This document shows positions 1-8,463 of a stretch of DNA of 15,520 bases, in pieces (position 1 is the stretch's first letter; every line of letters starts with the position of its first letter). The position numbers and the translations under genes were made by a program. The stretch lies in assembly GCA_023807065.1 (NCBI GenBank), contig JAJJLU010000873.1, positions 1 through 15,520 of the forward strand. Direction: 5' to 3'. This DNA is from Isotricha intestinalis. Its lineage: Eukaryota > Ciliophora > Litostomatea > Vestibuliferida > Isotrichidae. A model generated the notes under the pieces. The model worked only from the letters and a program-made list of their open reading frames with translations. It was not told where the DNA came from and did no database searches.

Positions 1-54
1 CCCCAATCCCCAATCCCCAATCCCCAATCCCCAATCCCCAATCCCCAATCCCCA
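1..54. repeat. Telomere, (CCCCAAT)n
   Basis: Seven perfect tandem copies of CCCCAAT fill 1-49, followed by a partial unit (CCCCA) before unique AT-rich sequence. The C-rich strand running 5' to 3' away from the left end is the orientation of a left chromosome end; the complementary G-strand unit is ATTGGGG. Known ciliate units include CCCCAA (Tetrahymena) and CCCCAAAA (spirotrichs). This seven-base unit is different, and I believe, without certainty, that it has been reported for rumen ciliates. An internal satellite is unlikely because the array begins exactly at base 1 and is perfectly homogeneous. Confidence 0.93.
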
Positions 55-148
55 TTTCTTAATATTATTAATTAAAAAGCAACAATATTTTTATTTTTTT
101 ATGTAATTTAAATAATAACAATATTTATTTAATTTAGTATTTAATTCA
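55..148. other. Subtelomeric spacer, about 95 bases
   Basis: A very short AT-rich stretch separates the telomere from the stop codon of the ubiquitin hydrolase gene, so it must hold that gene's whole 3' untranslated region. There is no subtelomeric repeat, which is typical of compact ciliate macronuclear chromosomes. The gene's TAA is followed directly, in frame, by TGA (146-148 on the minus strand), giving two stops in tandem. Confidence 0.6.
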
Positions 149-1813
149 TTAATTTTTTTCTTTCATTTTCATAATAATATAACTTAAACAAAATATTATA
201 AAACAAATTAGGAATAATATAAGTAATTTATTTTTTTTAATTATATGATTTTTTACAATTAAATTTTTTTCATTTATGATTTCTTTTTCTTTTTCAATTA
301 TTTTAATTATATTTTTTTCTTTCTTTTTCCTTTTTTTATTTTTTCCTCTCCTTTTACTTTTATTCATTTTATTATTTTCTTTTTCCACAATGACTTTATT
401 GTTTTCATTTCTATTAAAATTACAAATAGAACATATAGGATGAACAATTAAATTTGTTTTACATTGACATTTAGGACAAGTCCATTTTTGTTCTATTAAA
501 TCTTTTTCGTTGATATTATTTATAATTTGAAATTTTGATTTTAATAAAAAAGAAATATTTTCATTTATTTTTTTACATTTTATACAAATTTCAGAATTAT
601 AATTATTATATTGATTACAAAATTCACATTCCCATTCATCTTCTTTTATTTTTTTTAAAGGATTTTGAATCGATTTTTTCTTTTCATCATTTTCTTTACT
701 TTTTTTTATAATATAATCATAAAACTTTTCATTTATATTAAATTCTATTTTTAAATTTCTTTTATCATATTGTTCATAAATTAATAATACAGGTTGATAA
801 CATCCAAATATTAATTTCTCGAGTATATCTTTCCAAGATGAATATTCTTTTATTAATTGATCATCATATATTACAAATTTATCAATTTCTTTTTCATAAA
901 ATAAACATATATAATGATTTAACGAATATAAAAACATTCCTTTAAAAATTAATTTTTTATTTTCACATATTTCATATAAGTTATTTAACTCAAATTCTTT
1001 TGGGAGCATAATATATATATTACATAAATCTTCCATTTTAGAACAATTTCCATTCCAACTTAAATTAATTATAAAATATTTTCCTATAGATTTACAATCA
1101 TATGATTTTTCAATTGAATTTTTTTTACATTTTATACATTTCTGAAATTGAATTCCATATTTAGTATAAAGAAATAAATTTTCTTTAATATTAGTAAAAT
1201 TTATTAATTCTTTGATATTTTCTAAAATAAAATTTATATTCAGTAATTGTATAAAATAATTTTCATCATAATTTAAAATAGTTTTATCTTTACAATTATT
1301 ACATTTAGTAATTTCATTTAAATTTATAAAAAATAATTTATGAATAATACAATCTTTTTCACATAATTTATTATTATTGTCATCTTTATTTTCTTTTGAG
1401 TTTATAATGTTATGGATATAATTTAATAAAAAATTCAATAATTCAATTGGATCACCTTGTTGATTCAATTGAAATTCTTTTTTATTTTGAAAAATAATTG
1501 CTAATTCATTTCTAAATGAATTTAAAGTTAATATGTTTTTTTTATGTTTTTTATCTTTTTTATTCATATTTTGATTATAAGTTAATAATTCAATTAATTC
1601 TATGAATAATTTTGGAGTGTTGTCTTTAATTTGAAAATTTATTAAATAATTTTTAAAATCTGGAAAATGAAAAAAAGAATGAATAACTACACTTACAAAA
1701 CAATTATTCTCTTCAATTTCATTTTTAAAAGAAATTAGTTGAAAGTTATTTAATAATTGAAAAGATTTTTCTTTTTCAATAGAATCTTCTTTATTTTTGC
1801 TATTTAATTCCAT
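149..1813 (-). CDS. USP53/54-like ubiquitin C-terminal hydrolase, tail-anchored
   Basis: Predicted deubiquitinating cysteine protease (peptidase C19), 554 residues. The Cys box lies at residues 29-50 (NEIEENNCFVSVVIHSF), with catalytic Cys38. It resembles the NEPGQNSCFLNSAVQ box of animal USP53/54 and the NEVGQNNCFLNVIIQS box of plant UCH-related proteins rather than the usual GNTCYMNS. A GDPIELLNFLLNYIH segment (120-134) matches the family's D-A-x-E region. Two CxxC pairs (171/174 and 226/229) fit the zinc knuckle. The His box is GMFLYSLNHYICLF with His300, followed by YDD at 316-318. All catalytic positions therefore appear present. Two RanBP2-type zinc fingers follow: Trp394, Cys396/399/410/413, and Trp444, Cys446/449/461/464. 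Next comes a Lys-rich stretch (about 476-528), then one hydrophobic span (about 529-548) six residues from the end. This predicts a tail-anchored protein with its catalytic part in the cytosol. The hydrolase assignment is firm; membrane, substrate and chain type are unknown. It is transcribed toward the telomere. Confidence 0.88.
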   Translation of the reverse strand: MELNSKNKEDSIEKEKSFQLLNNFQLISFKNEIEENNCFVSVVIHSFFHFPDFKNYLINFQIKDNTPKLFIELIELLTYNQNMNKKDKKHKKNILTLNSFRNELAIIFQNKKEFQLNQQGDPIELLNFLLNYIHNIINSKENKDDNNNKLCEKDCIIHKLFFINLNEITKCNNCKDKTILNYDENYFIQLLNINFILENIKELINFTNIKENLFLYTKYGIQFQKCIKCKKNSIEKSYDCKSIGKYFIINLSWNGNCSKMEDLCNIYIMLPKEFELNNLYEICENKKLIFKGMFLYSLNHYICLFYEKEIDKFVIYDDQLIKEYSSWKDILEKLIFGCYQPVLLIYEQYDKRNLKIEFNINEKFYDYIIKKSKENDEKKKSIQNPLKKIKEDEWECEFCNQYNNYNSEICIKCKKINENISFLLKSKFQIINNINEKDLIEQKWTCPKCQCKTNLIVHPICSICNFNRNENNKVIVEKENNKMNKSKRRGKNKKRKKKEKNIIKIIEKEKEIINEKNLIVKNHIIKKNKLLILFLICFIIFCLSYIIMKMKEKN

Positions 1814-2721
1814 TTTTTTAAAAATATATTTACTTTATATAAATTTTTAAGATTAACTCAAATTTAATACATATTAAGTATATATTTAATAATCTTTATC
1901 TCTATTTTTTTTCTTTTTTATTTTATGAATATTAAATAAATAAAATAAATGTTAATAAAATAATTGAATGAATATGAAAATGAGAATATTCAATTACAAA
2001 TTTAATTAAAAAAAGATTCTGAAAATATTGTACAAAAATAATTAATCAAAATAAAATTTGATTTTATTATTCAGATGATATCCAAAAATATTTTTAATTG
2101 ATATAGTTTATTTCTAAATTAAATAATTTGTTTTATATTATTAATTGAATACAATTTTTATTATTCTAATCATTTTTTGCAATCATATCTTCAATTCATT
2201 TTATTAATAAATTAATCATGTTTTTTGTAAGTTATAATTCGATAAAAGTTATAATAATCTGGTTAAAAACATAAAAAATTTTTCAAATTTATTTAAAGAT
2301 ACAATTACTTTGTTTATCATTATTGTATTGATTAAAAGGGAGAATAAATATTTCAAGTATAACTGCGTAATTATTATTTTTTTGGTTAAAAACATAAATC
2401 CATTCTTTATTTAATTATTTGTAAAATTGAATCTTAATAAATTAAAAAACAAAATAATTTATACATTTAATATTCTTTTTCATTAAAACTGTTTAAAAAT
2501 TCTTGAATTAATTTATAAAAAAATATTTATTAAAAAATTTAAATATAAAATAAGTAATAAAAGAAAAAATATTTTTTAATTAACTGAATAAATAAAATAT
2601 AAAATTTTTGAAATAAAATTATCAAATTTAGTAAATAATTGTTTAATATTTAACAAAGATTAAAATCAATCGATGAAAAATTTTTTTTTTGAAATAAATA
2701 AATAAATAAATTTTAAAATAT
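1814..2721. other. Intergenic, about 900 bases, with a possible gene scrap
   Basis: AT-rich sequence lies between two minus-strand genes and must contain the promoter of the hydrolase gene (its right part) and the terminator of the membrane protein gene (its left part); I see no defined element for either. One short coding-like frame at 1949-2101 is listed separately. A 16-base direct repeat (TGGTTAAAAACATAAA) occurs at 2260-2275 and 2383-2398. Nothing else stands out. Confidence 0.5.
1949..2101 (+). pseudogene. Possible decayed gene fragment
   Basis: One plus-strand frame from an ATG at 1949 to a TGA at 2099 reads like charged protein (LNEYENENIQLQI, then LKKDSENIVQK) but is broken by three TAA codons. 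Each stands where Gln would read naturally, so single C-to-T changes of CAA would explain them. The stretch is short and no family is recognisable. In DNA this AT-rich, a chance run of coding-like codons is possible, so this is a weak call. Confidence 0.22.
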
Positions 2722-4824
2722 TTAACTTAAAAATTCTGCTTCAGCATTTATTAGTCTTAATAATTTTAAATCTTCAAAAGTAATTTCTTCTTTATTTCTA
2801 ATTTCATTATAACAACGATAAACATCATCGATATTTTTTTTAGTAATTTTCCCGACAATAACTTGATCACTTTCAAATTCTTTATAAATATCATTAATTT
2901 CTTTATCATTAGTCTTGAAAGGAGGACTGGATAAATAATTGAAAAGAATCATTTGTTCTTTATTAAATAAACAATATTTAAGTAAATCTATTTCTTGCAT
3001 TCCTTGAATATAATTAAACACTTCTAAATAATAATGAACTTTTTTTTCTGCTTTTTTTAATAATTCATATTTCCTTTTTTGATATTTACTTGTCCAAAAA
3101 CATATATTAGTAAATGCTGCAGAAACAACACCAATTGTTGCAAAATCTTCTTCAGCTTGTTTTATTGGATTTTTTTTCTTATAAATATTAATAATTGAAC
3201 TATCATTATTTAAACTAATCCTTTGATTTAATTGATTATCACATTTTTTATCATTAATATTTGGTTCTGATTCACTATTACTTATATTTAAACTACAATC
3301 CACTGATAATTTCCTTTCAGTAGTCTTTACATTCTCATCTTCTGAAGGAATAGAACTTATACTAAAACTATTACTTCTTCTTATATTTTTAAAACTTATT
3401 TTTTTTCTGGCAGTTTTATCTTTTGTTATTTTTATTAAATGAATTAAATTTTCTTCATTAGGAATGATATCTATATTATAGTTATTATCTTTACTTTGTT
3501 GATTTATTTGAATTGGATTTGGATTTTGGAAAAAATTATTTACTTTTTGATTCATATTTACTGAAATTTGATTACTTATTGATTTATTTTTATCCAATAC
3601 TCTCATTATACTCTTTCTTTTGGAAAGTAATTTTCCACTTGAAGTTCTTTCTATTTGGAAACTTCCTCTTTTTATTAAATTTGTTACTTCATTACTAAGT
3701 TTATCTCTTTTAAAAACATTTAAAAAATAATTAACATCATAACTTTTACTTCCTTTTATTTTTAACATTTTATGAATTAACTTATTATCGATGGCTTGTC
3801 TTTCCATTATGTTAATTAAAACTAAAATCAACAATAAAATATCTTCTAAAATACCAGTTAAATCAGCAACAAATGAAGGGAATTTTTGATAGCTTCTATC
3901 TAAAGAAAGAATTTTTGAACTAGCTTTAATAATAAATTTACCAACTAAATTATCTTTAACCGTTTCTCTATTAATTGAATAAAATTTATCTTGTGCTTTA
4001 TCAAAAGCAGCATCAATTGAAGTTTTTTCTTTTTTAAAAAGTAAATTTTCATCATTTGAAAATTCGATAGATGAAATAGAAATTTCACTTTGTTTCACAA
4101 TAAATAAATCTAAACATCTTGTTAAATAATTAACAAATGAAGGTAAAGGTTTTGTCCTGTTTTTATAATTAATTCCTGTATCAATAAAATAAATAATCAT
4201 TTCAAGTCTCTTTTTTTCAATTAATGTTTCTAATTCATCTAAATGCTCCAGTGCATAGTCAGTTAATTTATATGTTAATTCAAAATATTTATAATAAGAA
4301 TCAGTAAATAATCCATCCAAAGTATAATTTACACTTTTATTTACAATAGGACATAACATTTCTCCAACTCCATTTGTGTCAAAAGAATGATTTACTACAT
4401 TAAAAAAATCAGAATGGGAACAATATTTAATTCCAAAAGGATATTCTATTACTTTATTATCTCCCATTCTTTCTTTTAATGAAATAGAATAATTGAAATA
4501 TTTCTTAAAATCACTTACAGCAGGAGTACCATCATCTTTATAATGAATACCGAAACCAAAATTAAATCTTACTTTTGTTAAATTTAAAAAAGGTTTTGAT
4601 TCAAGAATTTTATACGAAAAAATAAATTCAATATTTTTCCTTGTTACAAATGGTATTCCAACATAAATAATATACAAAATAGCAACAATAAAAAAAATAA
4701 TACTTGTTATCCCTCCTACTATTGATTTATATTCTATTTCATCATTTATTCTAAATGTAACGAATGTTCCAAAAAAATCACATCTTTTAATAAATCTTTT
4801 TATATTTCTACAACAGTTCACCAT
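2722..4824 (-). CDS. Two-pass membrane protein of a ciliate-type family
   Basis: A 700-residue protein without a known biochemical role. A short N-terminal stretch with Cys4, Cys5 and Cys15 and the motif CDFFGTFVTFRINDEIEYKS precedes a first membrane span (about 35-57). A loop of about 260 residues follows, with three Cys (135, 158, 237) and six Asn-x-Ser/Thr sites (N81, N111, N145, N162, N166, N222), so it is probably lumenal or extracellular and glycosylated. A second span lies at about 318-340. The remaining 360 residues are a hydrophilic, probably cytosolic tail with Ser/Asn-rich low complexity (380-550) and several basic kinase-type sites (KRGSFQ, KRKSI, RRSNSFS, ERKLS). A conserved-looking end (about 553-700) contains LLKYCLFNKEQMILFNYL. 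The N-terminal phenylalanine-glycine motif before the first span, the two-span layout and the LFNYL element match a large family of uncharacterised membrane proteins I know from Tetrahymena and Paramecium. No enzyme motif is visible. Confidence 0.85.
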   Translation of the reverse strand: MVNCCRNIKRFIKRCDFFGTFVTFRINDEIEYKSIVGGITSIIFFIVAILYIIYVGIPFVTRKNIEFIFSYKILESKPFLNLTKVRFNFGFGIHYKDDGTPAVSDFKKYFNYSISLKERMGDNKVIEYPFGIKYCSHSDFFNVVNHSFDTNGVGEMLCPIVNKSVNYTLDGLFTDSYYKYFELTYKLTDYALEHLDELETLIEKKRLEMIIYFIDTGINYKNRTKPLPSFVNYLTRCLDLFIVKQSEISISSIEFSNDENLLFKKEKTSIDAAFDKAQDKFYSINRETVKDNLVGKFIIKASSKILSLDRSYQKFPSFVADLTGILEDILLLILVLINIMERQAIDNKLIHKMLKIKGSKSYDVNYFLNVFKRDKLSNEVTNLIKRGSFQIERTSSGKLLSKRKSIMRVLDKNKSISNQISVNMNQKVNNFFQNPNPIQINQQSKDNNYNIDIIPNEENLIHLIKITKDKTARKKISFKNIRRSNSFSISSIPSEDENVKTTERKLSVDCSLNISNSESEPNINDKKCDNQLNQRISLNNDSSIINIYKKKNPIKQAEEDFATIGVVSAAFTNICFWTSKYQKRKYELLKKAEKKVHYYLEVFNYIQGMQEIDLLKYCLFNKEQMILFNYLSSPPFKTNDKEINDIYKEFESDQVIVGKITKKNIDDVYRCYNEIRNKEEITFEDLKLLRLINAEAEFLS

Positions 4825-5204
4825 TTATTATTGAATATATAATTTTTTATTTTATAAAAGATATATTTGATCATTAATGAAACCAAAATAAAATTTAATG
4901 TTATTGAAATTTTACAAATTAAATGAAATAAAAAAGAAAACTTTTTAGTTTCAATATTAAATATCATTTAGTTTTTTATTTTTAAATATGTTATGAATAA
5001 CATATTCTCAAAGAATCACATTTTTCGAAAAAATAAAATATATAAACAAGGAATTAATTAAAATATTTATAAATTTTACATATTCATTTAAAAATAAAAA
5101 ACACATTTGAAAAATAAGTTAATAAATAATTATTATATATTTAATCATTTAACCTCAATTAGAAAGGAGTTAATTTCAAAATAAAATATCATTAGCATCA
5201 CAAA
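4825..5204. other. Intergenic, about 380 bases
   Basis: AT-rich sequence lies between the start of the membrane protein gene (reading left) and the start of a decayed gene (reading right), so it should carry the former's promoter. I see no motif, RNA gene or repeat worth naming. Confidence 0.4.
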
Positions 5205-6384
5205 ATGGGAAATAAAAATCTAAAAATATAGTTTTACTTTAAATTAAGTAAATTTATCTTTTTTATATATATTATTTCTGTTTCAAACAAATTTAGTCAA
5301 AAAAAAGAATTTCTTTATTTTCATTTATGATCAATGAATAATAGATGTCTTTTTATTTTATGGGAAAAATAAAAAAACATAATATTCCAAATAATTTAAA
5401 ATAGAGATAAATTCAGCCAACAGAAAAAAATAAAATACAACAAATATAAAAAGAGATAATGAAATAAATCAAAAAGATCAATATGATAATATTTCAAAAA
5501 CAAATGATGAAACATTAAGTATAACTTATTTTAAACAAGATTTATAGGAACAAATACAGATGATATTATTTTTAGAGACTTTATTACTTATCAAGTTAAA
5601 ACATTAGTTTCTAAATTAGATGATTTTGACTTTGAAAAAAAGTAAATGAAATTTCAAATTAAAATGATGTTAAAATTTCTCTTGAAAATAAAATTGAAGA
5701 ATATTATAATGAAGAAGATATTATGGAAATTAAAGAATTATTTAATTGGTAAAGTATAAATGATTTAAGAGTTAAATTAAATAATTTAAAAGGGGAAAAA
5801 TATACTAAAAATTTTATAAATTATAATGAAATAACATTTCATTTTCTGAAATTATTAATTTAATTTATAATTTTAATGAAAAAAAAAGAAAAAATAATTG
5901 AAAGTTTAAATGATAAATTTTGGTTTAGGTTTATTATAAATTCTTTTTCATAAAAACAATTTGAAGAAAATAAAGTAATGTAAATAAAAGAGGATATTTT
6001 TATAGAATAATCAAATATTTTAGAGGAATATCAGATGATATAATTATTGATTTTGGAGAAATTATATGTTTTTTAAATAAAAAAGAAAAAATTGATTCTG
6101 CAAAAAATATAATAAATATAATTATTAATTTAATTGATGAAATATTAAATAAGCAGATTGAATTATCTTAATTATCAAATAAAATTTTTGCTATTGGACA
6201 TGTTTATTATGGGAAAAAATCTAAAAATGTTGAAATAAAAGAATTCTATGAAAATTTAATTTTTTATGATTTCATAAAATTCAATCAAGATAAAATAAAT
6301 TTATTAAATCATATATATTTTAGAAATATATATAACTCTTCAAATTTAACGAATAGGAATTTCTTTAAATCAATTTTTATTTAA
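5205..6384 (+). pseudogene. Decayed gene of unknown family
   Basis: Coding-like sequence persists on the plus strand but in changing frames. From an ATG at 5205 (MGNKNLKI, then a TAG) comes a hydrophobic stretch resembling a signal or anchor (FIFFIYIISVSNKF). Later pieces read RDNEINQKDQYDNISKTNDE, GTNTDDIIFRDFITYQVK, ENKIEEYYNEEDIMEIKEL and INDLRVKLNNLKGEKYT. A final piece runs about 125 codons with one TAA (DIIIDFGEIICFLNKKEK, IFAIGHVYYGKKSKNVEIKE), ending at a TAA at 6382. At least four frame changes and about ten stops separate these pieces. Their charged, Glu/Asp/Lys-rich composition differs from the Ile/Lys/Asn/Phe noise of random AT-rich DNA. I recognise no family. It may once have encoded a membrane or secreted protein of about 390 residues. 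Weaker coding-like scraps continue to about 6640. Confidence 0.6.
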
Positions 6385-6850
6385 TTATTATTTTAAATTA
6401 GAAATAAAGAAAAATACAATTAAAATAAGAATCAAACTGTGATTTTTATAATAATCAATTAAATACTAATTAATGAATAAAAAAATAGCAACAATATAAT
6501 AATATTATTAAAAATATTAAAAAGAGAATTAAAAAGGCAATATCTCAAAATTTCAGAATTTTTTCATTTCATTTAAAAATCTTAATGTTAAAGAAATTCT
6601 TATTTTTATTTCATCGAACCTAAAAGAATAAGTATGATTTTTCGCATTATTATAAAAATTTTGACTTTTTTAATATGAGAACTCTAAGAAAAAAAGTATG
6701 CCATTCAAAAATTATGCTATATATAATTTTTTTTTATAGAAAATAAATGGAAATAAAATTATTTTGAAATATTTTTATATACATTTTCAAAACAAAAAAA
6801 AAATAAAAAAAAAATTTTTCAAATTTATCTTTTTTATACTTGAAAAAAAT
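6385..6850. other. Intergenic, about 470 bases, with coding scraps
   Basis: Plus-strand scraps such as KILKRELKRQYLKISEFFHF and NLNVKEILIFISSNLKE occur up to about 6640, in different frames with stops. They may be the 3' remains of the preceding decayed gene or of another one. The last 200 bases are A/T runs without visible features. Confidence 0.3.
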
Positions 6851-7770
6851 TTAACTTTCATCTTTTTCACATTCCATAATTTCTCCTCTAAGAACTTCTC
6901 CCCATCCAATAAGTCTCCACCTTTTTTTAATATTTTTTGAAATGGAAATTTTTTTTAATTTCAGCACAAACAGGATTCATTAATTCGAAAGTGATTTCTT
7001 CTTAATTATCTCCATTAATTTTGAAGACTTTTCCTACAACACTGATGCTTCCAATTTTGAGTAGAAGATTTTCTTGTCTTCTGAGTTCACCTACTTGTTC
7101 CAAATTTCTATTTCCTTCTTTAAGCCTTTCACCAAGTAATATTCTGAATAAATGACATCGTACATCTACTTTAGAAAAGATATCAGTAATTTTCCTTGGA
7201 TGACCAAGAATTCTTCAAACTAAACTATTTTCTCTTGTTAAATAAGGATTAATTTTTAATCCAACTCCAATTAAACCTCCTGGAATAACATAAATTAAAT
7301 TATTTTTCTCTGCTCGAAGAGACACTATTCTTGTGAAAATTTTTGTTATTTTTATATCACCATTTCCATCCTTTACTATATTTCCTAGATGGATTTCTAC
7401 AACTTCTCCTAATTTAATGACTCCTCTTAGTAATGTTCCTCATGCTATTCCACCTTTTAAATTCTGTGATTCTTTTCCTTGGGTGATTCACATCAAAAGA
7501 CCCGAACAATGATAAAGCGAGGAGGACTAGTAATATCTCTTTTAAGAACAGGAAATTGACATAGAGACTCTATAACAACATTAATATTAAATTTTAATTG
7601 AGCGCTAATAGATATAATAGGTGAAGAAAAAGCATAAGTACCTTGAAGCAATTTTATTTTTTAATTTGTTTACACCATATTATCCTTAATGACAAGTTCA
7701 ATTTTATTTTGAACACTGATGATGTTCTTAATATCCATATTTTTACCTGTGGCTAGAGAAAAATTATATG
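6851..7770 (-). pseudogene. Decayed eIF2 gamma, 3' portion
   Basis: The minus strand carries remains of translation initiation factor 2 subunit gamma, the GTPase subunit that helps deliver initiator Met-tRNA to the ribosome. Recognisable in order are: MDIKNIISVQNKIELV (GTPase G4 motif, normally NKID); LLQGTYAFSSPIISISAQLK (G5 region); PRFIIVR and FDVNHP; LKGGIA; IVSLRAEKNN; IPGGLIGVGLKINP; FELMNPVCAEI; and the hallmark C-terminus RWRLIGWGEVLRG with a stop at 6851-6853. Damage is plain. Frame shifts lie near 7500, 7478 and 6948. A TGA at 7440-7442 stands where the family has Gly, and there is another TGA at 7215-7217 and a TAA at 7002-7004. Two further TAA codons lie near 7660. The 5' third, with the P-loop and switch regions, is absent. 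Since eIF2 gamma is essential, an intact copy should exist elsewhere and this is a truncated duplicate. Confidence 0.88.
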
Positions 7771-7810
7771 TTCAAATAGGTTATTCTTTTTGGATTCAAA
7801 TAAAACGCAT

Positions 7811-8379
7811 AATTCAGAACACTCATCAAATAATATTAAAATTGAATTTGAAAAAAGAATTAAAATTGATCCTGTTATTTATAGATGAATTTTATCATAA
7901 TGCTTTTCAATATTTAGTTTATCAAAATCAAATTAGTGATTTAGAAAATTAAATTTATACTTTAAAATGTATGTTTCTTCTTTAATTGGAGAAAAAAAAA
8001 TATTTTTTAAAAATTATAAAAGTAAATTAAAAATAAATAAAATTGATTTTCTTGAAATGAAAATTAGAATTGTTGCTTTATTAGATTGAATTTTTCCAAA
8101 AAATAAAAATGAAAGAACGTTGATTCTTATAAAATGGAATTTATTGTTATGAAAGCTTAAAGTTTAAATTTAATTAAAGGACATATTGAATAAGTTGAAG
8201 AAAAATTTGTTGCTAATTGGAGCCAATCTTAATATTTAGATAAGAATAAAATTAATATTTTAAAAGGAATATTTGAAAATTGGATTGTTAAAGCTAAGTG
8301 AGTTTTAAAAGAAATAGAAGATTTTGGAGGAGATTTAAATAAAGCAAATTTTAAGGTATTTTTTTTTGATTTATTTTAA
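7811..8379 (+). pseudogene. Decayed gene of unknown family
   Basis: Coding-like plus-strand sequence runs in shifting frames immediately beside the broken 5' edge of the eIF2 gamma remnant, in the opposite direction. Pieces read NNIKIEFEKRIKIDPVIYR, DEFYHNAFQYLVYQNQISDL, SLIGEKKIFFKNYKSK and EMKIRIVALLD. A later piece, EEKFVANWSQS then KINILKGIFENWIVKAK and EIEDFGGDLNKANF, ends at a TAA at 8377. Two or more frame changes and several TAA/TGA codons separate them. Most TAA codons sit at positions where Gln reads naturally. The DEFYHN piece forms an open frame from an ATG at 7719, but its first half overlaps the eIF2 gamma remnant and does not read like protein. No family is recognised. It could be the 5' part of the next decayed frame. 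Confidence 0.5.
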
Positions 8380-8463
8380 AAAAATATTATATAAGAAAAT
8401 CAATCTCTTATTTTCTGAATGTATTTCTTTAAATATAATCATTAAAATATTTTTCTTAAATGG

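Noticed and set aside
2260..2398. 16-base direct repeat TGGTTAAAAACATAAA, with a near copy TTGGTTAAGAACATA near 10849
   Set aside because: Short, A-rich and without target-site or inverted-repeat structure, so chance is a fair explanation in this composition.
3513..3698. Plus-strand open frame of 61 codons inside the membrane protein gene
   Set aside because: It is antisense to well-supported coding sequence, and its Leu/Phe/Tyr-rich translation is the mirror of Lys/Glu/Asn-rich codons.
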